Source of the DNA: Thiotrichales bacterium
Lineage (GTDB): Bacteria > Pseudomonadota > Gammaproteobacteria > Beggiatoales > Beggiatoaceae
NCBI GenBank assembly: GCA_016745035.1
Contig: JADGDE010000001.1
Location: 125,857 to 189,856, forward strand
Reading direction: 5' to 3'
Length of the DNA stretch: 64,000 nucleotides
How positions within the stretch are numbered: the first letter of the stretch is position 1; each line of letters opens with the position of its first letter. This document shows, in pieces, positions 24,178 through 33,226 of the stretch. The position numbers were made by a program, and so were the translations under genes. The notes under the pieces are model-generated. The model worked only from the letters and a program-made list of their open reading frames with translations. It searched no databases and was not told the origin of the DNA.

Positions 24178-25893
24178 TTATGCGTCAGTTTGGCGTTTAA
24201 TAACCAATAGCGCAATATCATCAGAGGCGACGGTATCTCCGGCAAATGTTTGCACATCGTCAACGATCAGTTGACTGACTTTGACCGCGCTATGTGCTGA
24301 CCAAATATTGCTCAACAGTTCGCACAAACGTTCAATACCGTAGCATTGTTTGTCGACATTGAAACATTCAGTGATACCGTCAGTATATAAGACAATCCCA
24401 TCACCATTGTCCAACTGCACTTCTTGGTACTGGATAAAATCACTGATGTCTGGCTCCAGACCGACCATAAAGCCTAAGTCGCAGGTATCAATGCGTTCAA
24501 CTGTACCATCAGCCCGCACAACGAGTACTTCTTCATGTTGTCCGGTGACATGCAGTTTACCTTGTTGATAGTCCAATAAGGCTAAGGTTAAATTTTTATC
24601 GGTATTCAAGCGCTGGGCATTGGCAAAAATCACTTGATTGACCGTGTTTAAAAAAGCTTTGGGGTCGGTGACATTATTTATCAAGAGGGTACGTACAGCC
24701 ACTTGTACCATCAGCATCAGCACGCCACTTTCGAGACCGTGTCCGGTGACATCGCCAATACTGATTTTAATATTGCCGTTGTGCTCGAGCACATCGTAAT
24801 AATCACCGCCCACCTCTGTGGCTGGTGCCATGTAACCTGCGACATCCAATTCGCGGATTTTTTGTAATTCATCCGATTTGGGCAACAGCATTTGTTGTAA
24901 GCGCCGCGTGACATCGAGTTCACTGCTCATACGCAGATTTTCAGACTCTAATTGTTGGTTTAAGGTCTGAATTTGCTGATTGGCTATTTCTAGTTCTTCG
25001 GTGCGAATCTGTACCCGTTCTTCGAGTTCTTCATTAAAGCATTGTAAAGCTTGTTGCTGCTCATTGATTTGGGTAGCCATATTATTAAAGGTGTTGCCCA
25101 TGAGCTTGAACTCACCTTTTAAATTAGTGATGTGTTGGCTGTAATCACCACGCGCCACGGCATCCATACCTTGAACCATGCGTCCCAAGGGGTTGGTAAT
25201 TTGACTACGCATGAATAAAATCACCAGTAGGAAAATAGCAGCAAAGGTCGTCAGGTGTACGATTAAATCTTGTTTAAATACCGCCCATACCCGTTCCATC
25301 ACAGTGCTTGCTGGCAATTTGATACTCATAATGCCACGCAAATCACCTACTTCATAATTCCATGCCGTGCTATAGAGTTTGCGAATGGTTTCGGGCGCAT
25401 CTTCACGGTTGCCATGACATTTGATGCAATATTTTTTGATCCAAATTGGACGGGCATAAAGGTAATAGTCTTCGCCCTTATCATTGACAAAGGGCTTAAA
25501 TAAGAGTTTTTCTGAGTCATTTTCTCGAAAATATTTCATGGCTTCGAGTTCAACTTCATCCGCCATATGATCAGGATTACGCGGTTGGTCGGAGACATTA
25601 TTGAAACTAAAACCACTTTTGTCCCAATTTGGGTATTCCGCAGAAATTTGCCCAATGGCATAGGCAGGGAGAAAATGCAGGGTTTTTTCGGTCAGGGGGA
25701 TTTCGTAGGTTAAAAAGGCGTGCTGTTGGGTTTTACGGTAAGCCATGAGCAAATTGCGCACCTTTTCCGCTTGTTCCCACAATTCATGGGTCGCGTTCTT
25801 CTTCACCGACTGATAGTTCAACACTTCCAGTGTGGTAAATGCAGTCACCAAAATGAGACTGAGATATAACAGCAGTTTACTTTGTAAGTTCAT
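24178..25893 (-). CDS. Membrane haem-c sensor/HAMP/SpoIIE-type PP2C phosphatase
   Basis: About 571 residues from the ATG at 25893, which has a G-rich site upstream; a TTG four codons earlier is unlikely. Order: transmembrane helix 1, a periplasmic Tll0287-like (DUF3365) domain with haem-binding CIKCH (residues 156-160 from this start), transmembrane helix 2 (about 214-230), HAMP, a coiled coil (about 280-330), then a SpoIIE PP2C domain with VGGDYYD, IGDVTGHGLESG and LYTDGITE carrying the metal aspartates. It probably senses redox or gas at the haem and dephosphorylates a serine-phosphorylated protein. The convergent STAS-like gene is a candidate substrate. Confidence 0.87.
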   Translation of the reverse strand: MNLQSKLLLYLSLILVTAFTTLEVLNYQSVKKNATHELWEQAEKVRNLLMAYRKTQQHAFLTYEIPLTEKTLHFLPAYAIGQISAEYPNWDKSGFSFNNVSDQPRNPDHMADEVELEAMKYFRENDSEKLLFKPFVNDKGEDYYLYARPIWIKKYCIKCHGNREDAPETIRKLYSTAWNYEVGDLRGIMSIKLPASTVMERVWAVFKQDLIVHLTTFAAIFLLVILFMRSQITNPLGRMVQGMDAVARGDYSQHITNLKGEFKLMGNTFNNMATQINEQQQALQCFNEELEERVQIRTEELEIANQQIQTLNQQLESENLRMSSELDVTRRLQQMLLPKSDELQKIRELDVAGYMAPATEVGGDYYDVLEHNGNIKISIGDVTGHGLESGVLMLMVQVAVRTLLINNVTDPKAFLNTVNQVIFANAQRLNTDKNLTLALLDYQQGKLHVTGQHEEVLVVRADGTVERIDTCDLGFMVGLEPDISDFIQYQEVQLDNGDGIVLYTDGITECFNVDKQCYGIERLCELLSNIWSAHSAVKVSQLIVDDVQTFAGDTVASDDIALLVIKRQTDA

Positions 25894-26044
25894 GAAAACC
25901 CCCAAACACGGATCGTGCCAGCAAGAGAATCGTTAAGGTTTTACCAATGTATTTAAAAATTTAGGGTTGATTAAGTAAGAGAATTGTCATTGAACAGAAC
26001 ATTAGTTCGGATTATAGCAACTTGTTTGCGATTAGGCACGTATT

Positions 26045-26075
26045 AACTGATGTGACGTACTAAGGCAATTTTTAC
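26045..26075. repeat. Truncated end of the TGATGTTACGCA element
   Basis: actgatgtgacgtacta and the following bases match the right end of the full elements in reverse orientation, then stop 12 bp before a complete copy. Evidence of repeated insertion at this spot. Confidence 0.55.
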
Positions 26076-26087
26076 CTGCTTACTGAT

Positions 26088-26219
26088 CTGATGTTACGCA
26101 AAGGCTTCTTTTTCTGCCTTAAGGGCAGAAAAAACCGCCATTACTGCACAGCTAAGCTTCACTAGGCAGGTGGAAAATCACACTATTGTGATAAAAACCG
26201 GCTTAGTGCGTAACATCAG
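26088..26219. repeat. TGATGTTACGCA palindromic element, copy 1 (132 bp)
   Basis: Ends ctgatgttacgca and tgcgtaacatcag are inverted repeats. Body blocks aaggcttcttt, accgcca and ggcaggtggaaaa are shared with five other copies in this window. It lies 94 bp upstream of the next gene's start, and its open frame runs into that gene in frame. Confidence 0.85.
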
Positions 26220-26313
26220 CTACTTAGCCTTTGGGTTAAAAACCACCGCTTTACAGCAAAACGTTGCTTACGCGACAATAGCCCGCTTATACATCGAACA
26301 GAAAGGATTGATT

Positions 26314-27465
26314 ATGCAAAATGGCCCCCGCCTTATTAATACGCCATTTCGACCCATTGAAGTAGCTGTACCAGAGGGTGTTAGCCCCAATGAGTTTTTT
26401 AATAGTGCCGAAAACTTAAAAAATTTACGTCAAGAAAATGGTTTATTGGATTCGCTCGAAGGCTTGTTAATGTACCGTAAGGCCATCGGTCATAGTCTCG
26501 AATTTGATACCTCGATTATGTATAACACCGCGCAACGTATTCTCAATCCTTTGGGTCGCCCAGTGCGTCACGACCAAGTGCCAGATATGACCAAACGGGT
26601 ATGGACAGACATGAGTACCTTAATTATCGAGTATATGCTGGAAAAATACCCCGATCCCGATAAAGCCTTGGTCTTGTGTGGCGAAGCGAGTTTAGACCCC
26701 ACATGGCCGCTTAATAAGCCCGGTGTGCCCAGTATTCGCATGATTCACAATCATTTTGTTGTTTTTCCGAAAACCACGCTCAAAAAAGCCGAATTGGCTG
26801 ACCCCAATAATCCCAACCTCACCGACGGCGGTCATCACAACTTGTTTTATCGCTGTCTGGATGAAGTCTATCAGCGCTTTTTTGATGCAATTAATTTACA
26901 AGTATTAAAACCACTTGGTTGTGATGATGCCACCATTTCTTTAACCACCTATCCAAAAGGCTTGCCGAGTTGGGAAGTCCAAGGTGGTGTCGATGCTTTG
27001 CGTAAGCCTGAGTTTTGGATCGAGTATGAACTGATCTTAAAAGGCTTTTTAGATTTTTATCGTACCTTTTTCCGCCAAATTTCCACGGGCAATGCCGAAA
27101 TGCCGGATAACAGCTATTTCCCCGATCATATTGCCAATATTTTGCATTCGGATGTGTCTTTCCACCGCACCGCGCGCGATATTCGCCATCGCGTCACTTG
27201 CGACCCACAGTTTGCCAATCAAATTCGTTGGGAACCCGCTTACAAACAATTATTGTATCGCGATGATAAAGGGCGTTTAATCGTCACCATTAGCCAAAAC
27301 TCGGTAGGTAATGCGATTACTGAATTATTGGGCATTGTGGTTAAGCGGGCTGAGGATGCCGAGGCGTATAAAAAAGCTGAACCCGCTTTACTGGATAAAC
27401 TCTTTGAAGTTCGGGATCGTTTGGTCGCGGCTGATTTGGGTTGGGCATTGAAAGGTTTGGGTTGA
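26314..27465 (+). CDS. Conserved protein of unknown function with HNHF motif
   Basis: A 383-residue soluble protein starting MQNGPRL, with AGAAAGGA upstream. A longer open frame begins in the repeat element upstream but those residues are element-derived. It contains RMIHNHFVVFP near residue 150 and many conserved-looking His and Asp residues (DGGHHNLFYR, FPDHIANILHSDVSFHRTAR). The HNHF patch is reminiscent of HIT-like nucleotide transferases, but I do not recognise the family and assign no function. It is followed directly by the origin-like region. Confidence 0.6.
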   Translation: MQNGPRLINTPFRPIEVAVPEGVSPNEFFNSAENLKNLRQENGLLDSLEGLLMYRKAIGHSLEFDTSIMYNTAQRILNPLGRPVRHDQVPDMTKRVWTDMSTLIIEYMLEKYPDPDKALVLCGEASLDPTWPLNKPGVPSIRMIHNHFVVFPKTTLKKAELADPNNPNLTDGGHHNLFYRCLDEVYQRFFDAINLQVLKPLGCDDATISLTTYPKGLPSWEVQGGVDALRKPEFWIEYELILKGFLDFYRTFFRQISTGNAEMPDNSYFPDHIANILHSDVSFHRTARDIRHRVTCDPQFANQIRWEPAYKQLLYRDDKGRLIVTISQNSVGNAITELLGIVVKRAEDAEAYKKAEPALLDKLFEVRDRLVAADLGWALKGLG

Positions 27466-27514
27466 TAAGACCCGGTGGTTTTAGGACATTGCCCCCAAGT
27501 GATGTCCTATAGGT

Positions 27515-27790
27515 TTATATATTAATATATATCAATGTAATTATTATTATTAAGTTGAATGATTTGTTGGATAACTTTTTTTAACCTTTAATAATCAATT
27601 GGTTAATAAGTAAATAGCGTTGGATAACTGTTGCATAAGTGTTGGATAAGCTGTGAATAAGTGACCAACTTATCCAACAGAGATGGTTTTGTATTTGAAG
27701 CTTGGAAACAGTTATTAAGTTATCCAACAAGTTATGCAACAAAAATTATAAGTTATCCAACAGATTTCTTAAGTTATACAACGCCTCTGT
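27515..27790. other. oriC: Candidate replication origin: AT-rich stretch plus ten DnaA-box-like 9-mers
   Basis: An AT-rich block (27515-27555) is followed by 9-mers of consensus TTATNCAAC. On the minus strand they lie at 27566, 27619, 27630 and 27641, plus one perfect DnaA box (TTATTCACA) at 27652-27660. On the plus strand they lie at 27670, 27720, 27732, 27753 and 27774. The four from 27619 to 27652 are spaced exactly 11 bp, one helical turn. The two arms face each other. Gene orientation changes from mostly leftward to mostly rightward here, and mnmG, an oriC neighbour in many gammaproteobacteria, is 2.5 kb away. The TTATNCAAC form is unusual; a regulator-binding cluster is the alternative. 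Confidence 0.6.
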
Positions 27791-27800
27791 TATAATGCGT
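27770..27800 (+). promoter_or_regulatory. Promoter of the DUF354 gene, overlapping the last origin box
   Basis: A perfect TATAAT near 27790 lies about 40 bases before the ATG at 27836, with a TTATAC-like -35 hexamer inside the box at 27774-27782. Binding at the boxes would be expected to affect this promoter. Confidence 0.5.
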
Positions 27801-27835
27801 GCAATTATAGTTCGCTTGCCTTAGGAAACATACTC

Positions 27836-28876
27836 ATGGCTTTCACCTTTTGGTTTGATTTAGAAAATGCGCCCGATGTTTTATTTTTTGAACCCTTGGC
27901 GACCGAATTACGCCGTTTAGGTCATACCGTACACATTACTTCTCGGGCTTATTCTAATGTGCCTGAACTGGCTGAAATTTACGGTATTCCTAGCACTATT
28001 TTAGGTAAGCATGGCGGTGAGAAAAAACTCGGTAAAATTGTCGCTGGGCTAAATCGCAGTCGACAAATGATTCGTTGGGCGCGGGGAAAAAACATTGACC
28101 TAGCCGTGGGCTTTGGCTCGCAACCGATGGCGGTTGCCTGTGGTGCATGGCTGAAAATGCCCAATATCACTGTCGATGATTATGAGCACACCATTGTCTC
28201 GGTCTTAAACCGTTATTGTGATTTGCGTTATGTCCCTGAAGAAGTGCCTTTGCAAGTCTTGCTCGATAAAGGCACGCCAGAGAAAAAATTGCGTTTTTAT
28301 ACAGGCTTAAAAGAAGAAGTCTATACCGGGGTTTATGAACCGGATTTGAGCTTAAAACAAAAACTCAAACTCCCCGAGGATAAAATTATCGTTACCATGC
28401 GCCCACCGGCAACGCTGGCGCATTATCATGACCACACCGGAGAGGTGATTTGTAACCTCACCCTCGAGCATATTGCCCAACGCGATGATGTGGTTTGTGT
28501 CTTGATGACGCGGGACAATGACCATACCTTTGATGAGTATCTCAAATATGACAATATCCAGCCCTTACCTTTCCCGGTCAAAGGACTGGACTTGTTAGCG
28601 ATTTCTGATTTGGTTATCAGCGGCGGTGGGACGATGGTACGTGAAGCCGTCGCTCTCGGTATCCCCGCTTATTCAACCTTTACCGGTGAGCAAGGCGCGG
28701 TTGACCTAGAACTCAGCGCTCAAGGGCGTTTAACCTTGGTACGCCGTGAAGAAGATGCTGACAAGATCATCTTACAAAAACGCCAAGATTATAATCTCAG
28801 CGATTATCAACGCACCGATGTGCGCGACTTTTTTGTTGCAGAATTTATCCGTTTGGCACAAGAGGGACAAGCCTAA
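27836..28876 (+). CDS. DUF354-family protein (glycosyltransferase-like fold)
   Basis: A 346-residue protein matching the DUF354 family: WFDLENAPDVLFFEPLATEL at the N-terminus, then SRAYSNVPELAEIYGI, VGFGSQPMAV, ITVDDYEH, VTMRPPA and the closing VISGGGTMVREAVALGIPAY motif, which resembles the nucleotide-sugar site of GT-B glycosyltransferases. Members occur in polysaccharide loci, but no reaction is established for most. It is the first gene rightward of the candidate origin, followed after three bases by a membrane protein gene. Confidence 0.75.
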   Translation: MAFTFWFDLENAPDVLFFEPLATELRRLGHTVHITSRAYSNVPELAEIYGIPSTILGKHGGEKKLGKIVAGLNRSRQMIRWARGKNIDLAVGFGSQPMAVACGAWLKMPNITVDDYEHTIVSVLNRYCDLRYVPEEVPLQVLLDKGTPEKKLRFYTGLKEEVYTGVYEPDLSLKQKLKLPEDKIIVTMRPPATLAHYHDHTGEVICNLTLEHIAQRDDVVCVLMTRDNDHTFDEYLKYDNIQPLPFPVKGLDLLAISDLVISGGGTMVREAVALGIPAYSTFTGEQGAVDLELSAQGRLTLVRREEDADKIILQKRQDYNLSDYQRTDVRDFFVAEFIRLAQEGQA

Positions 28877-28879
28877 ACA

Positions 28880-29395
28880 ATGACTCAACATGTGTATACC
28901 CCAGACGATTACGACGACAACGACTGTCTGCGCCCGCCGGGTGCTTTGGTCTTAGTGCTGATTTATTTGATGAAATACATCATGCTGGTCGTGATTCCGC
29001 AATTACCGATTGTCGGGCGGAATATGGACTGGGTTAGCAAAGCTATTCCCACCGACATCGGCTTATTATTATGCGCTATCCCCGCCTTATTGGTTACCAT
29101 TGCTTGGGTTAAACGCAACCCGAAAGCCAAACCGAAAGCATGGCAACGTAAAACTTGGTTAGATGGGCGTAGATTGCTCTTGTCCTCTGCCATTATTCCC
29201 TTATTATTGTGGTTGGCCTATTTACTCTTTGGTATGGTTTCAGTCACCGAACCTCTGTTAATGATGTTATATTTAGATGCAATGCTAGTGCTGTATTTAT
29301 GGCGTTCGCACCGCTTGAGGGATGCATTTTTAGATTACCCTGAGGCGCACGCCCCAAAGACAGCAGATAAACTCAAGGATGCGACCAGCAAATAA
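28880..29395 (+). CDS. Membrane protein, 171 residues, unknown
   Basis: About four hydrophobic segments (residues 22-44, 55-73, 97-117 and 122-140) with a basic loop rich in Lys and Pro near residues 76-92. It is coupled to the DUF354 gene, with a three-base gap. No family recognised; possibly an inner-membrane partner of the DUF354 protein in envelope synthesis, inferred from pairing only. Confidence 0.65.
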   Translation: MTQHVYTPDDYDDNDCLRPPGALVLVLIYLMKYIMLVVIPQLPIVGRNMDWVSKAIPTDIGLLLCAIPALLVTIAWVKRNPKAKPKAWQRKTWLDGRRLLLSSAIIPLLLWLAYLLFGMVSVTEPLLMMLYLDAMLVLYLWRSHRLRDAFLDYPEAHAPKTADKLKDATSK

Positions 29396-29455
29396 ACCAA
29401 GTATCAGGGCTTCAACAGCAAGCCCTGATGCCTTGTTTCTAACCCGAGAAAACTT

Positions 29456-30352
29456 ATGTTTAGCCGTTTACATGCCTTTTTATATTCCAGTGCACTGATT
29501 TTAGCTATTGCCATTGTCCTCACTTGGCAAACCCAAAAAAATATCCGCTATTTTATCGATACTCAACAATTATTTGAAAGAACCGTGGTCGATAATGCCG
29601 CTGCCGAAATTGGTGATTTTATTCATGAACGCCAAACCGCTGCGCATATTTTTGCTGAAGAATATGCTCCCAGTTTTCAATACATGCAGGCAAACCCAGA
29701 GAATAGCAGTTACCGTACGGATATGGTTAAACGGATACAACGGCGTTTTTCGGATTATTTAAGTTTTTCCGTTACCGATGAACGCGGCAAATTGCTTTAC
29801 CAAGATAAGGCGATTCATTTTGGTGACATTTGTGAAAAAGAAGTACGCCAATATGCCCTTTCCCACCAAGACTTAAGCAAACCGGCGAAATATTGGGGAA
29901 ATATCCGTATTCACCCCAAACCACAACATTATCACTTTGATACCATGTCACCTTGGCCGATGGCTAATGGTAAAAATCGGGGTATTTTCCTTCTAGGATT
30001 ACAACCTACCGCTCTGATAAAAATCCTCAAACGCCATCAAATTCCCGGTTACCGAATTTTATTAGTGCGCAACAATGGAACGGGTTCCATTGAGGTCACT
30101 CACGAGGGCACAAGCGACCAATTACTCGGTGACATGGATTTGAGCAAAGATGAAATGATGCGTATCTATGCCAGCACCGAAGTTGAAGGCAGTGCATGGA
30201 AATTGGTCAGTATTCCTGATGAGGGCTTATTCAGTGATTACGAATACAAACTCTGGTCAGAAGCCTTATTAATCCTCGCTATTTTTGCCTTTATCAGCTT
30301 GTTAATGAGTGATCTGATCTGGCGGCTAACACAAAAAGCGACTGACGACTAA
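29456..30352 (+). CDS. Double-anchored periplasmic sensor-like protein lacking an output domain
   Basis: A 298-residue protein with a membrane helix at residues 8-23 and another at about 266-288, bracketing a 240-residue periplasmic domain that resembles dCache/PAS-like sensors ([40 protein letters not shown]). Only about ten residues remain after the second helix, so there is no kinase, GGDEF or methyl-accepting part. It may need a separate partner. It ends one base before mnmG. Confidence 0.6.
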   Translation: MFSRLHAFLYSSALILAIAIVLTWQTQKNIRYFIDTQQLFERTVVDNAAAEIGDFIHERQTAAHIFAEEYAPSFQYMQANPENSSYRTDMVKRIQRRFSDYLSFSVTDERGKLLYQDKAIHFGDICEKEVRQYALSHQDLSKPAKYWGNIRIHPKPQHYHFDTMSPWPMANGKNRGIFLLGLQPTALIKILKRHQIPGYRILLVRNNGTGSIEVTHEGTSDQLLGDMDLSKDEMMRIYASTEVEGSAWKLVSIPDEGLFSDYEYKLWSEALLILAIFAFISLLMSDLIWRLTQKATDD

Positions 30353-30353
30353 A

Positions 30354-32219
30354 ATGGATTATCCCGATAAATTTGATGTCATCGTCATTGGTGGTGGGCA
30401 CGCAGGTACAGAAGCTGCCCTTGTTGCTGCGCGCATGGGGGCAAAAACCCTATTATTGACCCACAATATCGACACTCTCGGACAAATGTCCTGCAACCCG
30501 GCGATAGGCGGCATCGGTAAAGGACACCTCGTCAAAGAAATTGATGCCCTCGGCGGTATCATGGCAAAAGCGGCGGATAAAAGCGGGATTCAATTTCGCA
30601 CCCTCAACGCCCGCAAAGGCCCTGCGGTACGCGCAACACGGGCACAAATCGACCGCGCCCTGTATCGCCAATCGATTCACGATGCCCTCGAGACCCAAGA
30701 AAACCTACAATTGTTTCAACAAGCGGTGGATGACTTCATTATTGAAGGCGAGCGTATCACAGGAGTGATAACGCAAATGGGACTGCGTTTTCAGGCAAAA
30801 ACCGTGGTGCTGACCGTGGGGACTTTTTTAGACGGGCTGATACACATAGGGCTGTCCAATTACTCCGGCGGACGGGCTGGTGATCCACCCGCACAAGCCC
30901 TTGCTGAGCGCCTGCGGGCATTACCGTTTCGGGTTGAGCGCCTCAAAACCGGCACACCACCACGAATAGACAAACGCAGTATCGACTACAGCCGCCTCCA
31001 AGCCCAACCGGGGGATACGCCGTTGCCGGTGTTTTCCTTCACAGGTGATGCCAGCGAGCACCCCGAACAACTGCCCTGCCACATTACCTACACTAACGAA
31101 AAAACCCACGAAATTATTCGCCAAAGCCTCGACCGCTCGCCCTTGTATAGCGGCGTTATCGACAGCATTGGCCCGCGTTATTGCCCCTCGGTAGAAGACA
31201 AAATTGTCCGTTTTGCTGACAAAGACAGTCACCAAATTTTCATCGAACCCGAAGGACTGCACAGCCAAGAAATTTACCCTAATGGCATTTCCACCAGCTT
31301 GCCCTTTGATGCCCAAATTGCGCTGGTGCGCTCCATCGAAGGCTTTGAAAACGCCTATATCACCCGTCCCGGCTATGCCATCGAATACGACTTTTTTGAC
31401 CCACGGGACTTGCTACCCTCGCTAGAAACCCGCTACATTGAAGGCTTGTTTTTCGCCGGACAAATCAACGGCACGACAGGCTATGAAGAAGCGGGCGCAC
31501 AAGGGCTGATTGCCGGCATGAATGCCGCCTTACAAGTGCAAGGCAAACCTAGCTGGACACCCCGTCGGGATGAGGCGTATATCGGCGTGTTGATTGATGA
31601 CTTAATCACTCAGGGCACGAACGAACCTTATCGGATGTTTACCAGCCGCGCCGAGTATCGTTTACTGCTGCGCGAGGACAATGCCGATTTGCGCCTCAGC
31701 GATAAGGCTATTGAGCTAGGCTTATTAGATAGCGCTCAAGCCCAAGCGTTTCAGACCAAGAAAGCTGCGATTGCCGCTGAACAACAGCGCCTACAAAACA
31801 CGCTGTTTTATGCTGATGATACGGCGGTTAATGCCCTGTTGGATAAGCCCCTACGCCGTGAAGTCCGAGCGCTGGAGCTGTTGGCGCGCCCACACATTAA
31901 CTATGTGGACTTATGCCAGTTGGAACAATTAAAACCGGGCGTAAACGACCCACGTGTGGCTGAACAAGTGGAAATCCAAGCCAAGTATCAAGGCTATATC
32001 GAGCGCCAACAAGCCGATATTGAACGCAACCTACGCCACGAACAAACCGCCTTGCCTAAAAATATCGACTACTACCAAGTCTCAGGCTTATCCAACGAAG
32101 TCTGTCAAAAACTCAAAGACCACAAACCTAGCAACCTCGGACAAGCGGCGCGTATCTCCGGTGTGACCCCTGCGGCGATTTCCTTATTGCGGGTGCATCT
32201 AAAAAAACACGGTAATTAA
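30354..32219 (+). CDS. mnmG: tRNA uridine 5-carboxymethylaminomethyl modification enzyme MnmG
   Basis: A full-length 621-residue GidA/MnmG. With MnmE it installs the cmnm5 group at wobble U34 of several tRNAs using FAD, methylene-THF and glycine or ammonium. Visible: FAD motif [12 protein letters not shown] at residues 10-21, [36 protein letters not shown], the [15 protein letters not shown] block and the C-terminal helical region ending VSLLRVHL-like. In most gammaproteobacteria rsmG follows; here a minus-strand gene and a repeat follow instead. Confidence 0.97.
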   Translation: MDYPDKFDVIVIGGGHAGTEAALVAARMGAKTLLLTHNIDTLGQMSCNPAIGGIGKGHLVKEIDALGGIMAKAADKSGIQFRTLNARKGPAVRATRAQIDRALYRQSIHDALETQENLQLFQQAVDDFIIEGERITGVITQMGLRFQAKTVVLTVGTFLDGLIHIGLSNYSGGRAGDPPAQALAERLRALPFRVERLKTGTPPRIDKRSIDYSRLQAQPGDTPLPVFSFTGDASEHPEQLPCHITYTNEKTHEIIRQSLDRSPLYSGVIDSIGPRYCPSVEDKIVRFADKDSHQIFIEPEGLHSQEIYPNGISTSLPFDAQIALVRSIEGFENAYITRPGYAIEYDFFDPRDLLPSLETRYIEGLFFAGQINGTTGYEEAGAQGLIAGMNAALQVQGKPSWTPRRDEAYIGVLIDDLITQGTNEPYRMFTSRAEYRLLLREDNADLRLSDKAIELGLLDSAQAQAFQTKKAAIAAEQQRLQNTLFYADDTAVNALLDKPLRREVRALELLARPHINYVDLCQLEQLKPGVNDPRVAEQVEIQAKYQGYIERQQADIERNLRHEQTALPKNIDYYQVSGLSNEVCQKLKDHKPSNLGQAARISGVTPAAISLLRVHLKKHGN

Positions 32220-32254
32220 ACGCGAGTCCTGATCATTCTCTGCTGTGATGATGA

Positions 32255-32719
32255 TCAGAGCGTTGTGGCGGCTGAAAAAATAAATGATAAATAACTGATG
32301 TGACGCACTAAGCTTGTTTTTGCCTCAATATTGTGGTTTTCCACCTGCATAGTGGTGTTTAGCCGTGGAGCACTGGCGGTCTTTTTGCCTTTTGGGGCAA
32401 AAAAGAAGCCTTTGCGTAACATCAGATAAATAATATAGCTGCCAAATAGGGTCGCAGACACGGTAATAATCAAAATAGCAGGGGAACGATTAAAAATAAT
32501 GAGGTCTTTTATGGTTGCTAAACTCATGATAAAGCAACACATGGCTAGCGAAAATAATATGACTATTTTTGCATAACACAGATATTTATTATCGACATTA
32601 TTTGGAATTGAAAATAAGTAAAAAATAAAGACAAAGGGTGAAATAAAAACAAATGTACTAGCTAATGCTGTACTTATAACCGATTTTTTATAATTACCAG
32701 AGATTGTTTTTACAAACAA
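32255..32719 (-). CDS. Membrane protein whose C-terminus is encoded by a repeat element
   Basis: A 154-residue protein. The first 100 residues hold three hydrophobic helices (about 12-37, 45-68 and 78-100) and are not recognised. From about residue 100 (RKGFFFAPKGKKTASAPRL and on through SLVRHISYL) the sequence is translated from the 131-bp element at 32295-32425, after which about ten more codons lead to the stop. The element therefore replaced or extended the original C-terminus while keeping the frame open. Its start overlaps the end of the upstream minus-strand gene by 26 bp. Confidence 0.5.
   Translation of the reverse strand: MFVKTISGNYKKSVISTALASTFVFISPFVFIFYLFSIPNNVDNKYLCYAKIVILFSLAMCCFIMSLATIKDLIIFNRSPAILIITVSATLFGSYIIYLMLRKGFFFAPKGKKTASAPRLNTTMQVENHNIEAKTSLVRHISYLSFIFSAATTL
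32295..32425. repeat. TGATGTTACGCA palindromic element, copy 2 (131 bp)
   Basis: Reverse orientation relative to copy 1. Ends ctgatgtgacgca and tgcgtaacatcag; shares the ccacctgca and aagaagcctttgcg blocks with the family. It lies inside the 3' part of a minus-strand membrane protein gene without closing its frame. Confidence 0.85.
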
Positions 32720-33023
32720 ACTTAGCTGCTTTTAATTGCTCATCAAAACATTTACCTTTATGTTTCCTTTTATTAGTACACCATATCTTTCTACGTTCAA
32801 AAGCGTAAATATTATATTTATAATTCCCACTACATCGCACTTTGTATCGATAAGGCTCTTGCCCTAGCAAATCGTTTGATTTGGCGTTACCATTAAACCT
32901 AATATCAATGGGAATACTGGCTGGTATTTTTTCGTGTTTTTTATCTGCCAGCATATAAATAAATATATTTTCTAAAACAAAAACAATAAATAAAGCCATA
33001 AAGGAAAATTTTAAAAATTTCAT
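32694..33023 (-). CDS. Small secreted or anchored protein, unknown
   Basis: A 109-residue protein with an N-terminal hydrophobic helix (residues 6-25) and a basic, cysteine-containing remainder (four Cys, many Lys). The four cysteines could form two disulfides if exported. AT-rich and with no recognised family. It overlaps the next minus-strand gene, suggesting coupled translation. Confidence 0.45.
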   Translation of the reverse strand: MKFLKFSFMALFIVFVLENIFIYMLADKKHEKIPASIPIDIRFNGNAKSNDLLGQEPYRYKVRCSGNYKYNIYAFERRKIWCTNKRKHKGKCFDEQLKAAKFVCKNNLW

Positions 33024-33226
33024 AAAGTTAATTATTTATGTGTCAAAATGGTATTTAAGGCTGAGTTTTAGCGTTATACGAATAAAAAACAGATAAAAGT
33101 ATTTTTTAACATGGTTATTGTGCAAGCACAACTGGCTTGTACACGTCATGAATGTATTAAAAAGGCTGTTTTTCAATACACAAAGCTTTATGATAACAAG
33201 TTGGATGTTAATCGTAGCGAAAAGCC

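Noticed and set aside
26170-26313. Upstream extension of the HNHF-motif protein
   Set aside because: The added residues are translated from repeat copy 1 and begin at GTG; ATG 26314 has a good AGAAAGGA site.
27566-27782. Plasmid-type iterons for a Rep protein
   Set aside because: No rep gene is near, one box is a perfect DnaA box, and the surrounding genes are chromosomal; a chromosomal origin fits better.
30921-31316. Long minus-strand open frame inside mnmG
   Set aside because: Antisense shadow of a well-conserved gene; the codon pattern belongs to the plus strand.
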